Source: Pseudomonas rhizoryzae (GTDB lineage: Bacteria > Pseudomonadota > Gammaproteobacteria > Pseudomonadales > Pseudomonadaceae). Taken from it: a stretch of DNA of 64,000 nt. Under the pieces are notes generated by a model, which worked only from the letters and a program-made list of their open reading frames with translations, was not told the DNA's origin and searched no databases. Made by a program: the position numbers and the translations under genes. This document shows, piece by piece, positions 1 to 7,806 of the stretch; the stretch's first letter is position 1, and each line of letters opens with the position of its first letter. The DNA is taken from NCBI RefSeq assembly GCF_005250615.1, contig NZ_SULM01000009.1:1-64000 (forward strand), given 5' to 3'.

Positions 1-522
1 ATCGTCGCCCTGGACAACGGCATCTACAAGATCTGGTTCGCCCGCAACTACAAGGCCTACATGCCCAACACGGTGCTGCTGGACAACGCCCTGGCCACCA
101 TGGGCGCCGGTCTGCCCTCGGCCATGGCCGCGCGCCTGGTGCATCCCAACACCCCCATCGTGGCGGTGTGCGGCGACGGCGGCTTCATGATGAACAGCCA
201 GGAGCTGGAAACCGCGGTGCGCCTGAAGATGAACCTCGTGGTCATCATCCTGCGCGACGACGGCTACGGCATGATCCGCTGGAAGCAGGCGCAGATGGGC
301 TTCGAGGACTTCGGCCTGGACTACGGCAACCCGGACTTCGTTCGCTACGCCGAGAGCTACGGCGCCCAGGGCCATCGCGTGGACAGCGCCGCCGCCTTCG
401 CCCCGCTGGTGCAAAAGTGCCTGGACACCCCCGGCGTCCACGTCATCGACTGCCCGGTGGACTACTCCGAGAACGACCGCATCCTGCACCAGGAGATCAA
501 GGAACGCAGCGCGGCGGTTTGA
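1..522 (+). CDS. Acetolactate synthase-type ThDP enzyme, C-terminal part (5' end outside window)
   Basis: The open frame enters from base 1 and ends with TGA at 520-522, giving about 173 residues of a thiamine-diphosphate enzyme. The C-terminal ThDP-binding domain is visible: the GDGGFMMNSQEL stretch is the Mg/ThDP-binding GDG motif, preceded by LDNALATMGAGLPSAMAA, both typical of acetolactate synthase large subunits. These enzymes condense two pyruvates. The FAD and PYR domains lie off the left edge, so I cannot tell a biosynthetic IlvB from a catabolic AlsS or a related carboligase. A hairpin follows at 543-564. The next gene is an IclR regulator on the same strand. Confidence 0.8.
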   Translation: MVALDNGIYKIWFARNYKAYMPNTVLLDNALATMGAGLPSAMAARLVHPNTPIVAVCGDGGFMMNSQELETAVRLKMNLVVIILRDDGYGMIRWKQAQMGFEDFGLDYGNPDFVRYAESYGAQGHRVDSAAAFAPLVQKCLDTPGVHVIDCPVDYSENDRILHQEIKERSAAV

Positions 523-542
523 ATATTGAGGAAACCCGGGAC

Positions 543-564
543 GCCCTGGCCGCACGGCCAGGGC
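543..564 (+). terminator. Hairpin after the acetolactate synthase-type gene
   Basis: A 9-bp perfect stem (GCCCTGGCC / GGCCAGGGC) with a 4-base loop lies 20 bases past the stop. No clear T-run follows, so it is either a weak terminator or an mRNA-stabilising hairpin. Confidence 0.45.
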
Positions 565-757
565 ACTCCTTGATGCCGACGTTTTGCGACCTCGCGCAGA
601 GGCAGTGCAGGCCCGGCGGGCCAAGGCCACGGAAATACCCGGACCTAATAAAGGATACCTGCGCCGCCTGGATGGCTGACCAGCGTGAGCGATTCACTAG
701 GCGCACGCCGGGCGCTCGCGGATAATGGTGCGATAGCTGCCCTTTAGGAACACGAGC

Positions 758-1492
758 TTGAACACCACCCGTCCTCGTCCAGGCGTTTCCGGCGTTGCCT
801 CTGCTGATCGCGTCTTGACCGTTCTCACCGCCTTTCGCATCGGCGATGCCGCCCTGAGCCTCGCCGAACTGGCCAATCGCACCGGCCTGATCAAGAGCAC
901 CATCATGCGTCTGGTGGTGTCCCTGGAAAAATACGGCCTGGTAACCCGGCTCGCCGATGGCAACTACATCCTGGCCAGCGAGGTCGTGCGCCTCAATGCC
1001 GTCTACCAGGACTCCCACGATGTCGGCCGCCACATCATGCCGCGGCTGCACCAGCTCACCGAGCAGAGTGGCGAAACCGCTTCCTTCTATGTGAAACATG
1101 GCGCCTATCGACTCTGCCAGTATCGAGTGAACTCCCCGCATCGCCTGCGCCTGCACCTGCAACCCGGCGACATGCGCCCCATGGACCAGGCCGCCGGTGC
1201 CCTGGCCCTGCAGACGCCCTATGAAGTGGCCAAGGCGGGGATCATCCCCTTCTACTCCTGCGGCGCCACCGACCCGCACGCCTCTTCCGTGGCGCTCCCC
1301 ATCTACGACGCCCAGGAAGAGCTGCTGGGCGCCATCGTGATCTCGGGGCCGGCCAATCGCCTCAGCCTGGAACGCGCCCAGACCCTGTACGAAGTGCTGC
1401 GCGAGGCTGCGGATGAACTGACCCGTAGCCTGGGCGGCAAGCCCATCTACGGCACGGGCCAGGCAAAGCGTAAACCTCGCAAGAGTGAGTGA
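758..1492 (+). CDS. IclR-family transcriptional regulator
   Basis: A 244-residue IclR-type protein. The N-terminal winged helix-turn-helix spans about residues 14-75 (SLAELANRTGLIKSTIMRLV) and is followed by the ligand-binding domain, ending in a basic tail. The chosen start is TTG at 758, with only a modest ribosome site (AGGAA) upstream; no in-frame ATG lies closer to the domain. IclR proteins often control aromatic catabolic operons. It lies between an ALS-type gene and the convergent fcs-vdh-ech cluster. No MarR-type ferulate regulator is visible in the island, so it is one candidate controller. Its target is not shown by the sequence. Confidence 0.85.
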   Translation: MNTTRPRPGVSGVASADRVLTVLTAFRIGDAALSLAELANRTGLIKSTIMRLVVSLEKYGLVTRLADGNYILASEVVRLNAVYQDSHDVGRHIMPRLHQLTEQSGETASFYVKHGAYRLCQYRVNSPHRLRLHLQPGDMRPMDQAAGALALQTPYEVAKAGIIPFYSCGATDPHASSVALPIYDAQEELLGAIVISGPANRLSLERAQTLYEVLREAADELTRSLGGKPIYGTGQAKRKPRKSE

Positions 1493-1536
1493 TCGGACGT
1501 AGAGCGGTCCCTGGCGCCGGTCACCGCCGCCCTCGC

Positions 1537-1572
1537 GTGTTGGGCTTCGCTGCGCTCAACCGCAACCTACGA
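1537..1572. repeat. Dispersed repeat, GGGCTTCGCTGCGCTCAACC type
   Basis: A short sequence of the kind often found scattered between genes in Pseudomonas and relatives. It directly precedes a second, unrelated palindromic repeat in the gap between the IclR gene and fcs. Confidence 0.5.
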
Positions 1573-1606
1573 AAGCCCGGCTCCACGTCGAGCGCAGCCC
1601 CGGGTG

Positions 1607-1641
1607 CCCCCTCTCCCTCCGGGAGAGGGCTGGGGTGAGGG
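1607..1641. repeat. Palindromic intergenic repeat, copy 1 (CCCTCTCCC/GGGAGAGGG)
   Basis: An inverted repeat CCCTCTCCCT / GGGAGAGGG is followed by GGGGTGAGGG. Near-identical copies occur at 9851-9885 and 14818-14851. It lies between the convergent 3' ends of the IclR gene and fcs and may also serve as a bidirectional terminator. Confidence 0.65.
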
Positions 1642-1657
1642 AAACCCAACGCCTCCG

Positions 1658-3526
1658 CTACGCCCGAATCAGCAACGGCGCCGTACCGCCATAACAGGCC
1701 GCGACTCGCTCCGCTCTATGGCTCAGCACGCTGCGCTGATTCAGCGAACCCTTGTCGGTGATCTCGCCCCGGTCGGCGGACGGCGGCTCTTCCTGCAGGG
1801 CGATCCATTCCAGGCGGCTGGCGTTGCCGGAGGCGTGACGATTGAGGCGGGCCAACCAGTCGGCGAACCAGCGCTGCACCGGCGCACTGGCCAATACCGT
1901 TGCTGCATCAGCGGCCTCGTCCAGCCCCGCCAGTTGCCGGCAATCCGCCAGGCGGGGAAAGACCAGTAGGCCCAGGCACTCGCGATCCGGCGCCGCCACC
2001 ACCACGTCCTGCACCAGGGGCGTACCCTCCAGCACCGCGCGATTGCGCAGCGGACCGACACTGACGAACACCCCGGACGACAGCTTGAAGTCCTCGGCGA
2101 TACGGCCATCGAACATCAGCCCCAGCTGCGGATTGGCCGGATCGACCAGCTTGAGGGCATCGCCCGAACAGTAGAAACCTTCCTCGTCGAAGCAGGCCGC
2201 GGTCTGCTGCGGATCGCGCCAATAGCCGGGCATGATGTGCGGGCCACGGAAGCGCCCTTCCAGCTTGCCGTCCACCGGCACCAACTTGAGTTCGCAGCCC
2301 GGCGCCGGCACCCCGACGTAGCCGGCCACGGAAAGTGGCCCGGTGGTGAAGGTGCAACTGGGCGAGGCCTCGGTCATGCCCAGGCCGGCCATCATGCGGA
2401 TGCGTTCGCCGCAGTGGGCCTCGGCGATGCGATCCAGGCGATCCCAGACGCTTTGCGACAGCCCCGCCGCGGCAAAGAAGAACAGCCGCATGCGCGCAAA
2501 GAAACGCTCGCGCAGCTCGGCGTCGCGCTCCAGGGCGTTGGCCAGCTCTTCCCAGCCGCGCGGCACCGTGAGGTAGGCGGTGGGCGAGACCTCGCGCAGG
2601 TTGCGCAGGGTCTCGCCGAAGCCCTGGGGTGTCGGCTTGCCGTCATCCAGGTAGAAGGTGCCACCGTTGTAGAGCACGATGCCCAGATTATGGCTGCCAC
2701 CGAAGGTGTGGTTCCAGGGCAGCCAGTCCACCAGCACCGGCGGCTCCTCGCCGAACACCGGGAAGGTCTGCAGCAGCATCTGCTGGTTGGCGCAGAGCAT
2801 GCGCTGGGTGGTGGTCACCGCCTTGGGCAGCTTGGTGGAGCCGGAGGTGAAGAGAAACTTGGCGATGCTGTCCGGTCCGGTGGCCGTGAAGGCCTGATCG
2901 GCCGCGGCCAGCTCGCCACGGGCAAGCAGCGCCTCGAAGGCCAGAGTGATGCGTCCCTGCACCTGACCGCGGGTCGCGATCACCGGCACCTCGGCTGGCA
3001 GCACGGCGTCCAGCGCCTTCTGGTAGGCCGGCGCATCGCTGACGAATACCAGCCCCGGTTGCAGCAGGCCGCAGACGTGGCGCAACTTGGCATGATCCTG
3101 GGACAGCAACGAATAGCCGGGCGACACCGGGCAGAAGGGAATGCCGGCATAGAGCGCCGCCAGGGCCAGTTGCAGGTGTTCGGGATCGTTGCCGGAGAGA
3201 ATCGCCAGGGGTCGCTCGGCCGACAGGCCGAACTCCAACAGCGCGGCGGCCAGTTGGCGCACCCGCTGCACCATCTCGCGGTAGGAGAACTCGCGCCAGG
3301 CGCCGCCGGCGTCCCGCGCGGCGAAGAAGGTGCGAGTCGGGGCAACCTCGGCCCAGTGCAGCAGACGATCCAGCAGCCGTGGCGGCGGCAGGGTCAGGGC
3401 TTCCTGGGAGGCCATATAGAGCAGCCCACCCCGCTCCTCGACCGTGACACCAGGCTGCCCCAGGGCCACCGGTCGATAGCGCAGCGGCCGATCCGCGGGC
3501 GCACGGGTTTGCGTGACATGGCTCAC
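1658..3526 (-). CDS. fcs: Feruloyl-CoA synthase (hydroxycinnamate-CoA ligase)
   Basis: A 622-residue adenylate-forming enzyme, close to the usual length of Pseudomonas Fcs. The ATP-binding signature FTSGSTKLPKA lies near residue 225, with the later core motif GLGMTEASP and YCSGDALKL. It activates ferulate, p-coumarate or caffeate with ATP and CoA in the cytoplasm. The start ATG at 3526 follows an AGAGGAG-like ribosome site but leaves a rather long spacer. It is the last gene of ech-vdh-fcs, all on the minus strand, 77 bases after vdh. No AACAACAA motif precedes it, unlike vdh and ech. Assignment rests on sequence character plus neighbours. Confidence 0.93.
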   Translation of the reverse strand: MSHVTQTRAPADRPLRYRPVALGQPGVTVEERGGLLYMASQEALTLPPPRLLDRLLHWAEVAPTRTFFAARDAGGAWREFSYREMVQRVRQLAAALLEFGLSAERPLAILSGNDPEHLQLALAALYAGIPFCPVSPGYSLLSQDHAKLRHVCGLLQPGLVFVSDAPAYQKALDAVLPAEVPVIATRGQVQGRITLAFEALLARGELAAADQAFTATGPDSIAKFLFTSGSTKLPKAVTTTQRMLCANQQMLLQTFPVFGEEPPVLVDWLPWNHTFGGSHNLGIVLYNGGTFYLDDGKPTPQGFGETLRNLREVSPTAYLTVPRGWEELANALERDAELRERFFARMRLFFFAAAGLSQSVWDRLDRIAEAHCGERIRMMAGLGMTEASPSCTFTTGPLSVAGYVGVPAPGCELKLVPVDGKLEGRFRGPHIMPGYWRDPQQTAACFDEEGFYCSGDALKLVDPANPQLGLMFDGRIAEDFKLSSGVFVSVGPLRNRAVLEGTPLVQDVVVAAPDRECLGLLVFPRLADCRQLAGLDEAADAATVLASAPVQRWFADWLARLNRHASGNASRLEWIALQEEPPSADRGEITDKGSLNQRSVLSHRAERVAACYGGTAPLLIRA

Positions 3527-3603
3527 CTTGAATTCTCCTCTGGGCTGGCGCCCAGAGGCGCCTCTTATTCTTGTTGCGTCAGAAGCGATGGAAACGGCGC
3601 TGG

Positions 3604-5052
3604 CTAGATCGGGTAGTGGCGTGGCCCCGTCTGTAGCGTCACCCAGCGCAACTGGGTGAAATGCTCGATGGAGGCCCGCGAGCCGAAGCTCCCATAGCCG
3701 CTGGCCTTGACGCCGCCGAAGGGCATCTGCGCCTCGTCGTGCACCGTGGGGCCGTTGATGTGGCAGATGCCACTCTCCACCCGCTGGGCCAGCGCCAGGG
3801 CACGGGCGGTATCGCGACTGAAGATGGCTGACGAGAGGCCGAACTCGGAATCGTTGGCCAGGCGTAGTAGGGCTTCGTCACCCTCGGCGCGGATCACCAC
3901 CGCCACCGGACCGAAGGACTCCTCGGCATAGAGCTTCATGTCGGCGGTGACGCCATCCAGCAGGGTCGGCTGCAGGATGCTGCCGTCGAGTCCACCACCG
4001 CAGACCAGCCGCGCGCCCTTGCCCACGGCGTCGTCGATCAGGGCCTTGATGCGGGTTCCAGCGCTGGCGTCGATCAGGGAACCCAGTACCGAATCGGAGG
4101 CGCTCGGGTCGCCGGCCTTGAGGGTGCGCACCTTGGCCGCCAGGCGCTCGACGAAGGCGTCGGCGATGCAGCTGTCCACCAGCAGACGCTCGGTGGACAT
4201 GCAGATCTGCCCCTGGTTGAAGTAGGCCCCGAAGGCCGCCGCGGCCACGGCGGCATCCAGGTCGGCGTCTTCCAGCACCAGCAGCGGCGCCTTGCCACCC
4301 AGCTCCAGCACCGCCGGCTTGAGATGGCGTGCCGACAACTCGCCAACGATGCGACCGACCCGGGTGGAACCGGTGAAGTTGACCCGCCGCACCGCCGGAT
4401 TGGCGATCAGCCGCTCGACGATGGCCGGGGCATCTTCCGGGGCGTTGGTGACGACATTGACCACGCCATCACCCAGGCCGGCATCCTGCAGCACCTGGCC
4501 GATCAGCCGGTGTACGCCAGGACTTTGCTCCGACGCCTTGAGCACCACGGTATTGCCACAGGCCAGCGGCATGGCCAGGGCGCGGGTGCCGAGGATCACC
4601 GGGGCGTTCCACGGCGCGATGCCGAGCACCACGCCGCAAGGCTGGCGCAGCGCCATGGCGAAGCTGCCAGGGACGTCGGAGGGAATCACCTCGCCCTGGA
4701 TCTGGGTGGTCATGGCCGCCGCCTCGCGCAGCATGTTGGCGGCCAGGTGCACGTTGAAGCCATACCAGTTGGCCATTGCCCCGGTCTCGCCGGCCAGGGC
4801 GATGAACTCGCCACTGCGCGCGGCCAGGCCATCGGCGGCGGCCAGCAGGCGACGCCGGCGCTCGCCCGGCGGCAGCGCGGCCCAGGCGGGATAGGCGGCC
4901 TGAGCCGCAGCCACGGCGGCGTCGGCATCTTCCAGGGTGGCGGCTGCTACCGTGGAGACCACCTCGCCGGTCACCGGATGGCAGCGCTGATAGCTACGAC
5001 CGTCGCCGGCCGGGCGGCTGGTGCCGCCGATGAGCAGGGATACCTCGACCAT
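3604..5052 (-). CDS. vdh: Vanillin dehydrogenase (aldehyde dehydrogenase family)
   Basis: A 482-residue NAD(P)-dependent aldehyde dehydrogenase. Visible signatures are the LELGGKAP glutamate motif and NQGQICMS with the catalytic cysteine, plus GSTRVGR in the cofactor fold. Between ech and fcs its expected role is oxidation of vanillin (or 4-hydroxybenzaldehyde) to vanillate. The open frame extends upstream to 5184, but the ATG at 5052 has AAGAGG six to seven bases before it and matches the family start (MVEVSLLIGG). An AACAACAA word overlaps this ribosome-site region. Confidence 0.92.
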   Translation of the reverse strand: MVEVSLLIGGTSRPAGDGRSYQRCHPVTGEVVSTVAAATLEDADAAVAAAQAAYPAWAALPPGERRRRLLAAADGLAARSGEFIALAGETGAMANWYGFNVHLAANMLREAAAMTTQIQGEVIPSDVPGSFAMALRQPCGVVLGIAPWNAPVILGTRALAMPLACGNTVVLKASEQSPGVHRLIGQVLQDAGLGDGVVNVVTNAPEDAPAIVERLIANPAVRRVNFTGSTRVGRIVGELSARHLKPAVLELGGKAPLLVLEDADLDAAVAAAAFGAYFNQGQICMSTERLLVDSCIADAFVERLAAKVRTLKAGDPSASDSVLGSLIDASAGTRIKALIDDAVGKGARLVCGGGLDGSILQPTLLDGVTADMKLYAEESFGPVAVVIRAEGDEALLRLANDSEFGLSSAIFSRDTARALALAQRVESGICHINGPTVHDEAQMPFGGVKASGYGSFGSRASIEHFTQLRWVTLQTGPRHYPI

Positions 5053-5063
5053 GACGCTACCTC

Positions 5064-5071
5064 TTGTTGTT
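5064..5071 (-). promoter_or_regulatory. AACAACAA (Crc/Hfq-type CA motif) at the vdh ribosome site
   Basis: On the minus strand AACAACAA runs directly into the AGAGG ribosome site of vdh. The AAnAANAA pattern is the known catabolite-activity motif bound by Hfq with Crc in Pseudomonas to block translation. The same word occurs at ech, vanA, the MFS unit and yjcH. Confidence 0.6.
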
Positions 5072-5140
5072 GTCTTTATGGGTACTGGGCTCGTCTGAAC
5101 GGCAGCTAGGCTCGGCGACCGTTCGACGAGACCTGGCGCT

Positions 5141-5971
5141 TCAGCGCTTGTAGGTCTGCAAGCCGGGCTTGATGCTCTTGTCATCGAGGAACTGCTTCAT
5201 GCCCTGCTCGCGACCGCCTTCCGGGTCTTGCAGACGCGACTGATCGAGCTTGGCGTAGAGGTAGTCCTCGTTTTGCTCCCAGGTCAGCTCGCGGCAGCGT
5301 TTGAAGCCAACCTTGGCGGCGCGCAGCACCACCGGATTCTTCTGCAGCAGCTCCTGCGCCAGGGCGGTGGTCACCTCGCGCAATTGGGCGCGCGGCACGC
5401 TCTGGTTGACCAGACCCATGGCGGCGGCCTCGGGCCCGCTGAAGGTCTTGCCGGTCATCACATAGTAGAGGGCGGTGCGATGGCCGACGGTATCGGCCAA
5501 GGCCTTGCTCACCAGGTTGCCCGGGGGGATGCCCCAGTTGATCTCGGACAGGCCGAAGGTAGCCTCGTCGGCGGTGATGGCCAGGTCGCAGGCCACCAGC
5601 GGGCTGAAGCCACCGCCGAAGCACCAGCCATTGACCATGGCGATGGTCGGCTTGGCGTACATGCGCAGGAGCTTCCATTGCCACTGGGAGGCCTCGCGGC
5701 GGATCTTTTCCTGCAGGATCTCCGGGCCGGCATCGGTCTCGCGGAAGTATTCCTTGAGGTCCATGCCGGCAGTCCAGGCGTCACCGGCGCCGGTCAGCAC
5801 CAGCACGCCGGCGCTGGCGTCCTGCTCCAGGGTTTCCAGCACCTCGACCATCTCGCGGTTGAGGGTGGGACTCATGGCGTTGCGTTTCTCGGGCCGGTTG
5901 AGCGTTACCCAGGCGATACCGTCTTCGATATCCACCTTGACCGTCTGCCAGCGTCCGTCGTAGCTGCCCAT
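5141..5971 (-). CDS. ech: Feruloyl-CoA (p-hydroxycinnamoyl-CoA) hydratase/lyase
   Basis: A 276-residue crotonase-superfamily enzyme that hydrates feruloyl-CoA and cleaves it to vanillin plus acetyl-CoA. With the start at 5971 (MGSYDGRW), residues known to matter in the P. fluorescens enzyme fall at the same numbers: Tyr75, Ser123, Glu143 and Tyr239. This supports both the function and the start choice; the 12 codons upstream to 6007 are therefore excluded. AAGAGG precedes the start. It is first in ech-vdh-fcs, with its own promoter-like region and an inverted repeat in the gap before the MFS gene. Confidence 0.96.
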   Translation of the reverse strand: MGSYDGRWQTVKVDIEDGIAWVTLNRPEKRNAMSPTLNREMVEVLETLEQDASAGVLVLTGAGDAWTAGMDLKEYFRETDAGPEILQEKIRREASQWQWKLLRMYAKPTIAMVNGWCFGGGFSPLVACDLAITADEATFGLSEINWGIPPGNLVSKALADTVGHRTALYYVMTGKTFSGPEAAAMGLVNQSVPRAQLREVTTALAQELLQKNPVVLRAAKVGFKRCRELTWEQNEDYLYAKLDQSRLQDPEGGREQGMKQFLDDKSIKPGLQTYKR

Positions 5972-5983
5972 GGCGTGTGCCTC

Positions 5984-5991
5984 TTGTTGTT
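5984..5991 (-). promoter_or_regulatory. AACAACAA (Crc/Hfq-type CA motif) at the ech ribosome site
   Basis: AACAACAA on the minus strand abuts the AGAGGC ribosome site of ech, 12 bases before the ATG. The arrangement is the same as at vdh and vanA. Confidence 0.6.
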
Positions 5992-6008
5992 TGGGGGGTA
6001 TGGACAAG

Positions 6009-6044
6009 AAGCTACGCCGGTAAATTAGTTACGTCAATTAACTA
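6009..6044 (-). promoter_or_regulatory. Putative ech promoter with inverted-repeat operator
   Basis: On the minus strand TTGACG (6032-6037) and TAGCTT (6009-6014) are separated by 17 bases, fitting a sigma-70 promoter about 40 bases before ech. A perfect 6-bp inverted repeat TAGTTA-N7-TAACTA (6026-6044) covers the -35 box, a position suited to a repressor. The block is AT-rich compared with its surroundings. Which protein binds is not known. Confidence 0.5.
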
Positions 6045-6089
6045 TTTTACCAAGACGATGACGCTGCGAAGACGGTTCCGCCGGAGAGC

Positions 6090-7421
6090 TCACCCCTGCG
6101 ACACCCTTAAGCCCGCACTCGCGGTACGCCCCTCCGGCCGGGACAGCAGCAAGAGCAGACCCGCCGCGACGAACACCAGCGCGAAGACCAGATAGAGCCG
6201 CAGCGGCGGCCAGCCGCCATCCAGCAACAGACCCGCCACCAGCGGCGAGAGGATGGCGCCGAGGCGACCGATGCCGATGCCCCAGCCCACCCCGGTGGCC
6301 CGCACCTCGGCACTGTAGGCCAGCGCTGGCAGTGCATAGAGCCCGGCGATACAGCCATTGGCGAAGAGACCGATCAGCAGGCCCATGGCCAGGGCACCCA
6401 GGTAGGAGCTGTCCATGTGGGCGAAGGCCACCAGCAGCAGCGCGGTGGTCAGCAGGAAACCACCCAACGCCCGGGACAACGGCAGGCGCGTGAACAGCAG
6501 GCCGACCAGGGCGGCGCCGAAGATACCGCCCACGCTCAGCAGGACACCCCCCGCCACCCCCTGTTGCTCGGAAAGCCCCAGGGTGGTCAGCAGCTTGGGC
6601 GTCCAGCTCATGATGAAGTAGAAGCCGAACATGGCCAGGAAGAACAGCGTCCACACCAGCAGAGTGGTCCGCCGCAAGTCGGGCGCCAGCAGGCGCCCGA
6701 CCGTTCCGCCCGTCGCGCGCGTCACGACGACCGGAGGCAGCGCCGCCAGAGGCGGCTGCCCCAACCGCCTGGCCAGGCGATTGACCCGCGCCAGGGCGCC
6801 ACTCGGTCGCCGGCTGAGCAGGAAATCCAGGGACTCGGGCAAGCCGATCAGCACCAGGGGGATGGCGCCGAGGGTGATGAGACCGCCGGCGCAGAACACC
6901 GCACGCCAGCCCCAGAGCGACAGCAGCCAGACCGCCAGCAAGCCACCCAGGGTAGCACCCAGGGCGTAGCCCATGCCCTGCAGGCTGACCGCCAGGCCCC
7001 GCCAGCGGCGAGCCGAATACTCGCTGGCGATCACGTTGCTGCTCGCCAACACCCCGCCCACGCCCAAACCGGTCAGGCCGCGCAATAACGCCAGCTGCTG
7101 GGGTGAGCCGGCCAGCGCCGACAGCAGCATGCCGACGCCGGACAACAGCAGGCAGACCAGAATCAGGCGGCGCCGGCCCCAGCGATCGGCCAGCGGCGCG
7201 AGCAGCAACGAACCGGCCGCCATGCCCACCAGGCCGGCACTGAGCAACATCCCCACCTGCGACCCGGAGAGGCCCCATTCGCGGGACACCGAGGCGGCAG
7301 TGAAGGCCATCACCAGTACATCGAAGCCATCGATCATGTTGAGCAGGATGCAGACCAGCACCGCCAGGTACTGGAAAGCCCGCATGGGGCCGCGGTCGAC
7401 GATTTCGCGCAGGTCGCTCAT
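6090..7421 (-). CDS. MFS aromatic-acid transporter (AAHS family, VanK/PcaK-like)
   Basis: A 443-residue major facilitator with about 12 hydrophobic segments. The DGFD motif in TM1 and the ADRWGRRR loop between TM2 and TM3 are characteristic of the aromatic acid:H+ symporter family. Located between ech and the divergent vanA, it probably imports vanillate, ferulate or a related hydroxybenzoate across the inner membrane. GAGGTGGGCT precedes ATG 7421. That ATG overlaps the stop of a 29-codon upstream frame as ATGA, so its translation may be coupled. A VanR-type operator half-buried in the shared intergenic region suggests co-regulation with vanAB. The substrate is inferred from context. Confidence 0.85.
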   Translation of the reverse strand: MSDLREIVDRGPMRAFQYLAVLVCILLNMIDGFDVLVMAFTAASVSREWGLSGSQVGMLLSAGLVGMAAGSLLLAPLADRWGRRRLILVCLLLSGVGMLLSALAGSPQQLALLRGLTGLGVGGVLASSNVIASEYSARRWRGLAVSLQGMGYALGATLGGLLAVWLLSLWGWRAVFCAGGLITLGAIPLVLIGLPESLDFLLSRRPSGALARVNRLARRLGQPPLAALPPVVVTRATGGTVGRLLAPDLRRTTLLVWTLFFLAMFGFYFIMSWTPKLLTTLGLSEQQGVAGGVLLSVGGIFGAALVGLLFTRLPLSRALGGFLLTTALLLVAFAHMDSSYLGALAMGLLIGLFANGCIAGLYALPALAYSAEVRATGVGWGIGIGRLGAILSPLVAGLLLDGGWPPLRLYLVFALVFVAAGLLLLLSRPEGRTASAGLRVSQG

Positions 7422-7507
7422 AGCCCACCTCGCGATGCTGAGCAGGGAGAGATCCGGAGCGAGACAGGTGAAGCGCTAGAAGATACAGAAGGGACAGGTC
7501 CTGACAT
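7418..7507 (-). CDS. Possible 29-residue leader ORF coupled to the MFS gene
   Basis: The ATG at 7507 follows AAGGA by eight bases and an AACAACAAAAA motif. The frame encodes a Ser-rich peptide starting MSGPVPSVSSSAS and stops at TGA 7420-7418, which overlaps the transporter start as ATGA. The layout fits a translationally coupled leader, but the peptide matches nothing I recognise and could be non-functional. Confidence 0.4.
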   Translation of the reverse strand: MSGPVPSVSSSASPVSLRISPCSASRGGL

Positions 7508-7523
7508 GGCGAGCATCCTTGAG

Positions 7524-7534
7524 TTTTTGTTGTT
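7524..7534 (-). promoter_or_regulatory. AACAACAAAAA (Crc/Hfq-type CA motif) upstream of the MFS unit
   Basis: The minus-strand motif lies 17 bases before the leader ORF start and just before its AAGGA ribosome site. If Hfq/Crc binds here it would act on the leader and, by coupling, on the transporter. Confidence 0.5.
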
Positions 7535-7562
7535 GAGGTCACCGCCCGATCAGGCTGGCAAA

Positions 7563-7574
7563 AATGGATCCAAT
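7563..7574. promoter_or_regulatory. VanR-type operator, MFS side
   Basis: AATGGATCCAAT differs by one base from the palindromic VanR operator ATTGGATCCAAT known from Caulobacter vanillate regulation. It lies about 55 bases upstream of the leader ORF, suiting control of the MFS unit. Confidence 0.6.
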
Positions 7575-7744
7575 TCACAAGATGAGCAGGTCCCAGATGG
7601 ACGTGCTAGCAAGGCCCCAAGGCGTCGCGACGGGCTGAATGTTCAGAGAAATCAAGTGCTCCAATCGGCAAAACCCTTTAGATACGCTGTTAAACACTGG
7701 GCGATTATCGAGCAGCTATCGTCTTTCCCGCCGGCCAGAACACA

Positions 7745-7783
7745 TTGACACCCAGGGGCACCCGCCCAATCATTGGATCCAAT
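7745..7783 (+). promoter_or_regulatory. vanA promoter with perfect VanR operator
   Basis: TTGACA (7745-7750), a 17-base spacer and AATCAT (7768-7773) form a plausible sigma-70 promoter. The perfect palindrome ATTGGATCCAAT at 7772-7783 overlaps the end of the -10 box and the start-site region, the expected place for a vanillate-released repressor. Confidence 0.75.
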
Positions 7784-7787
7784 AGAC

Positions 7788-7795
7788 AACAACAA
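7788..7795 (+). promoter_or_regulatory. AACAACAA (Crc/Hfq-type CA motif) at the vanA ribosome site
   Basis: AACAACAA leads straight into AGAGGT, the vanA ribosome site. The 16-base stretch GACAACAACAAGAGGT is identical to that before vdh. Confidence 0.65.
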
Positions 7796-7806
7796 GAGGT
7801 CGCTCC

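Noticed and set aside
6034-7578. A 514-codon minus-strand frame over the MFS transporter
   Set aside because: It is a different frame of the same strand, Gly/Arg/Ala-rich without membrane helices; the 443-residue transporter frame is clearly the gene.
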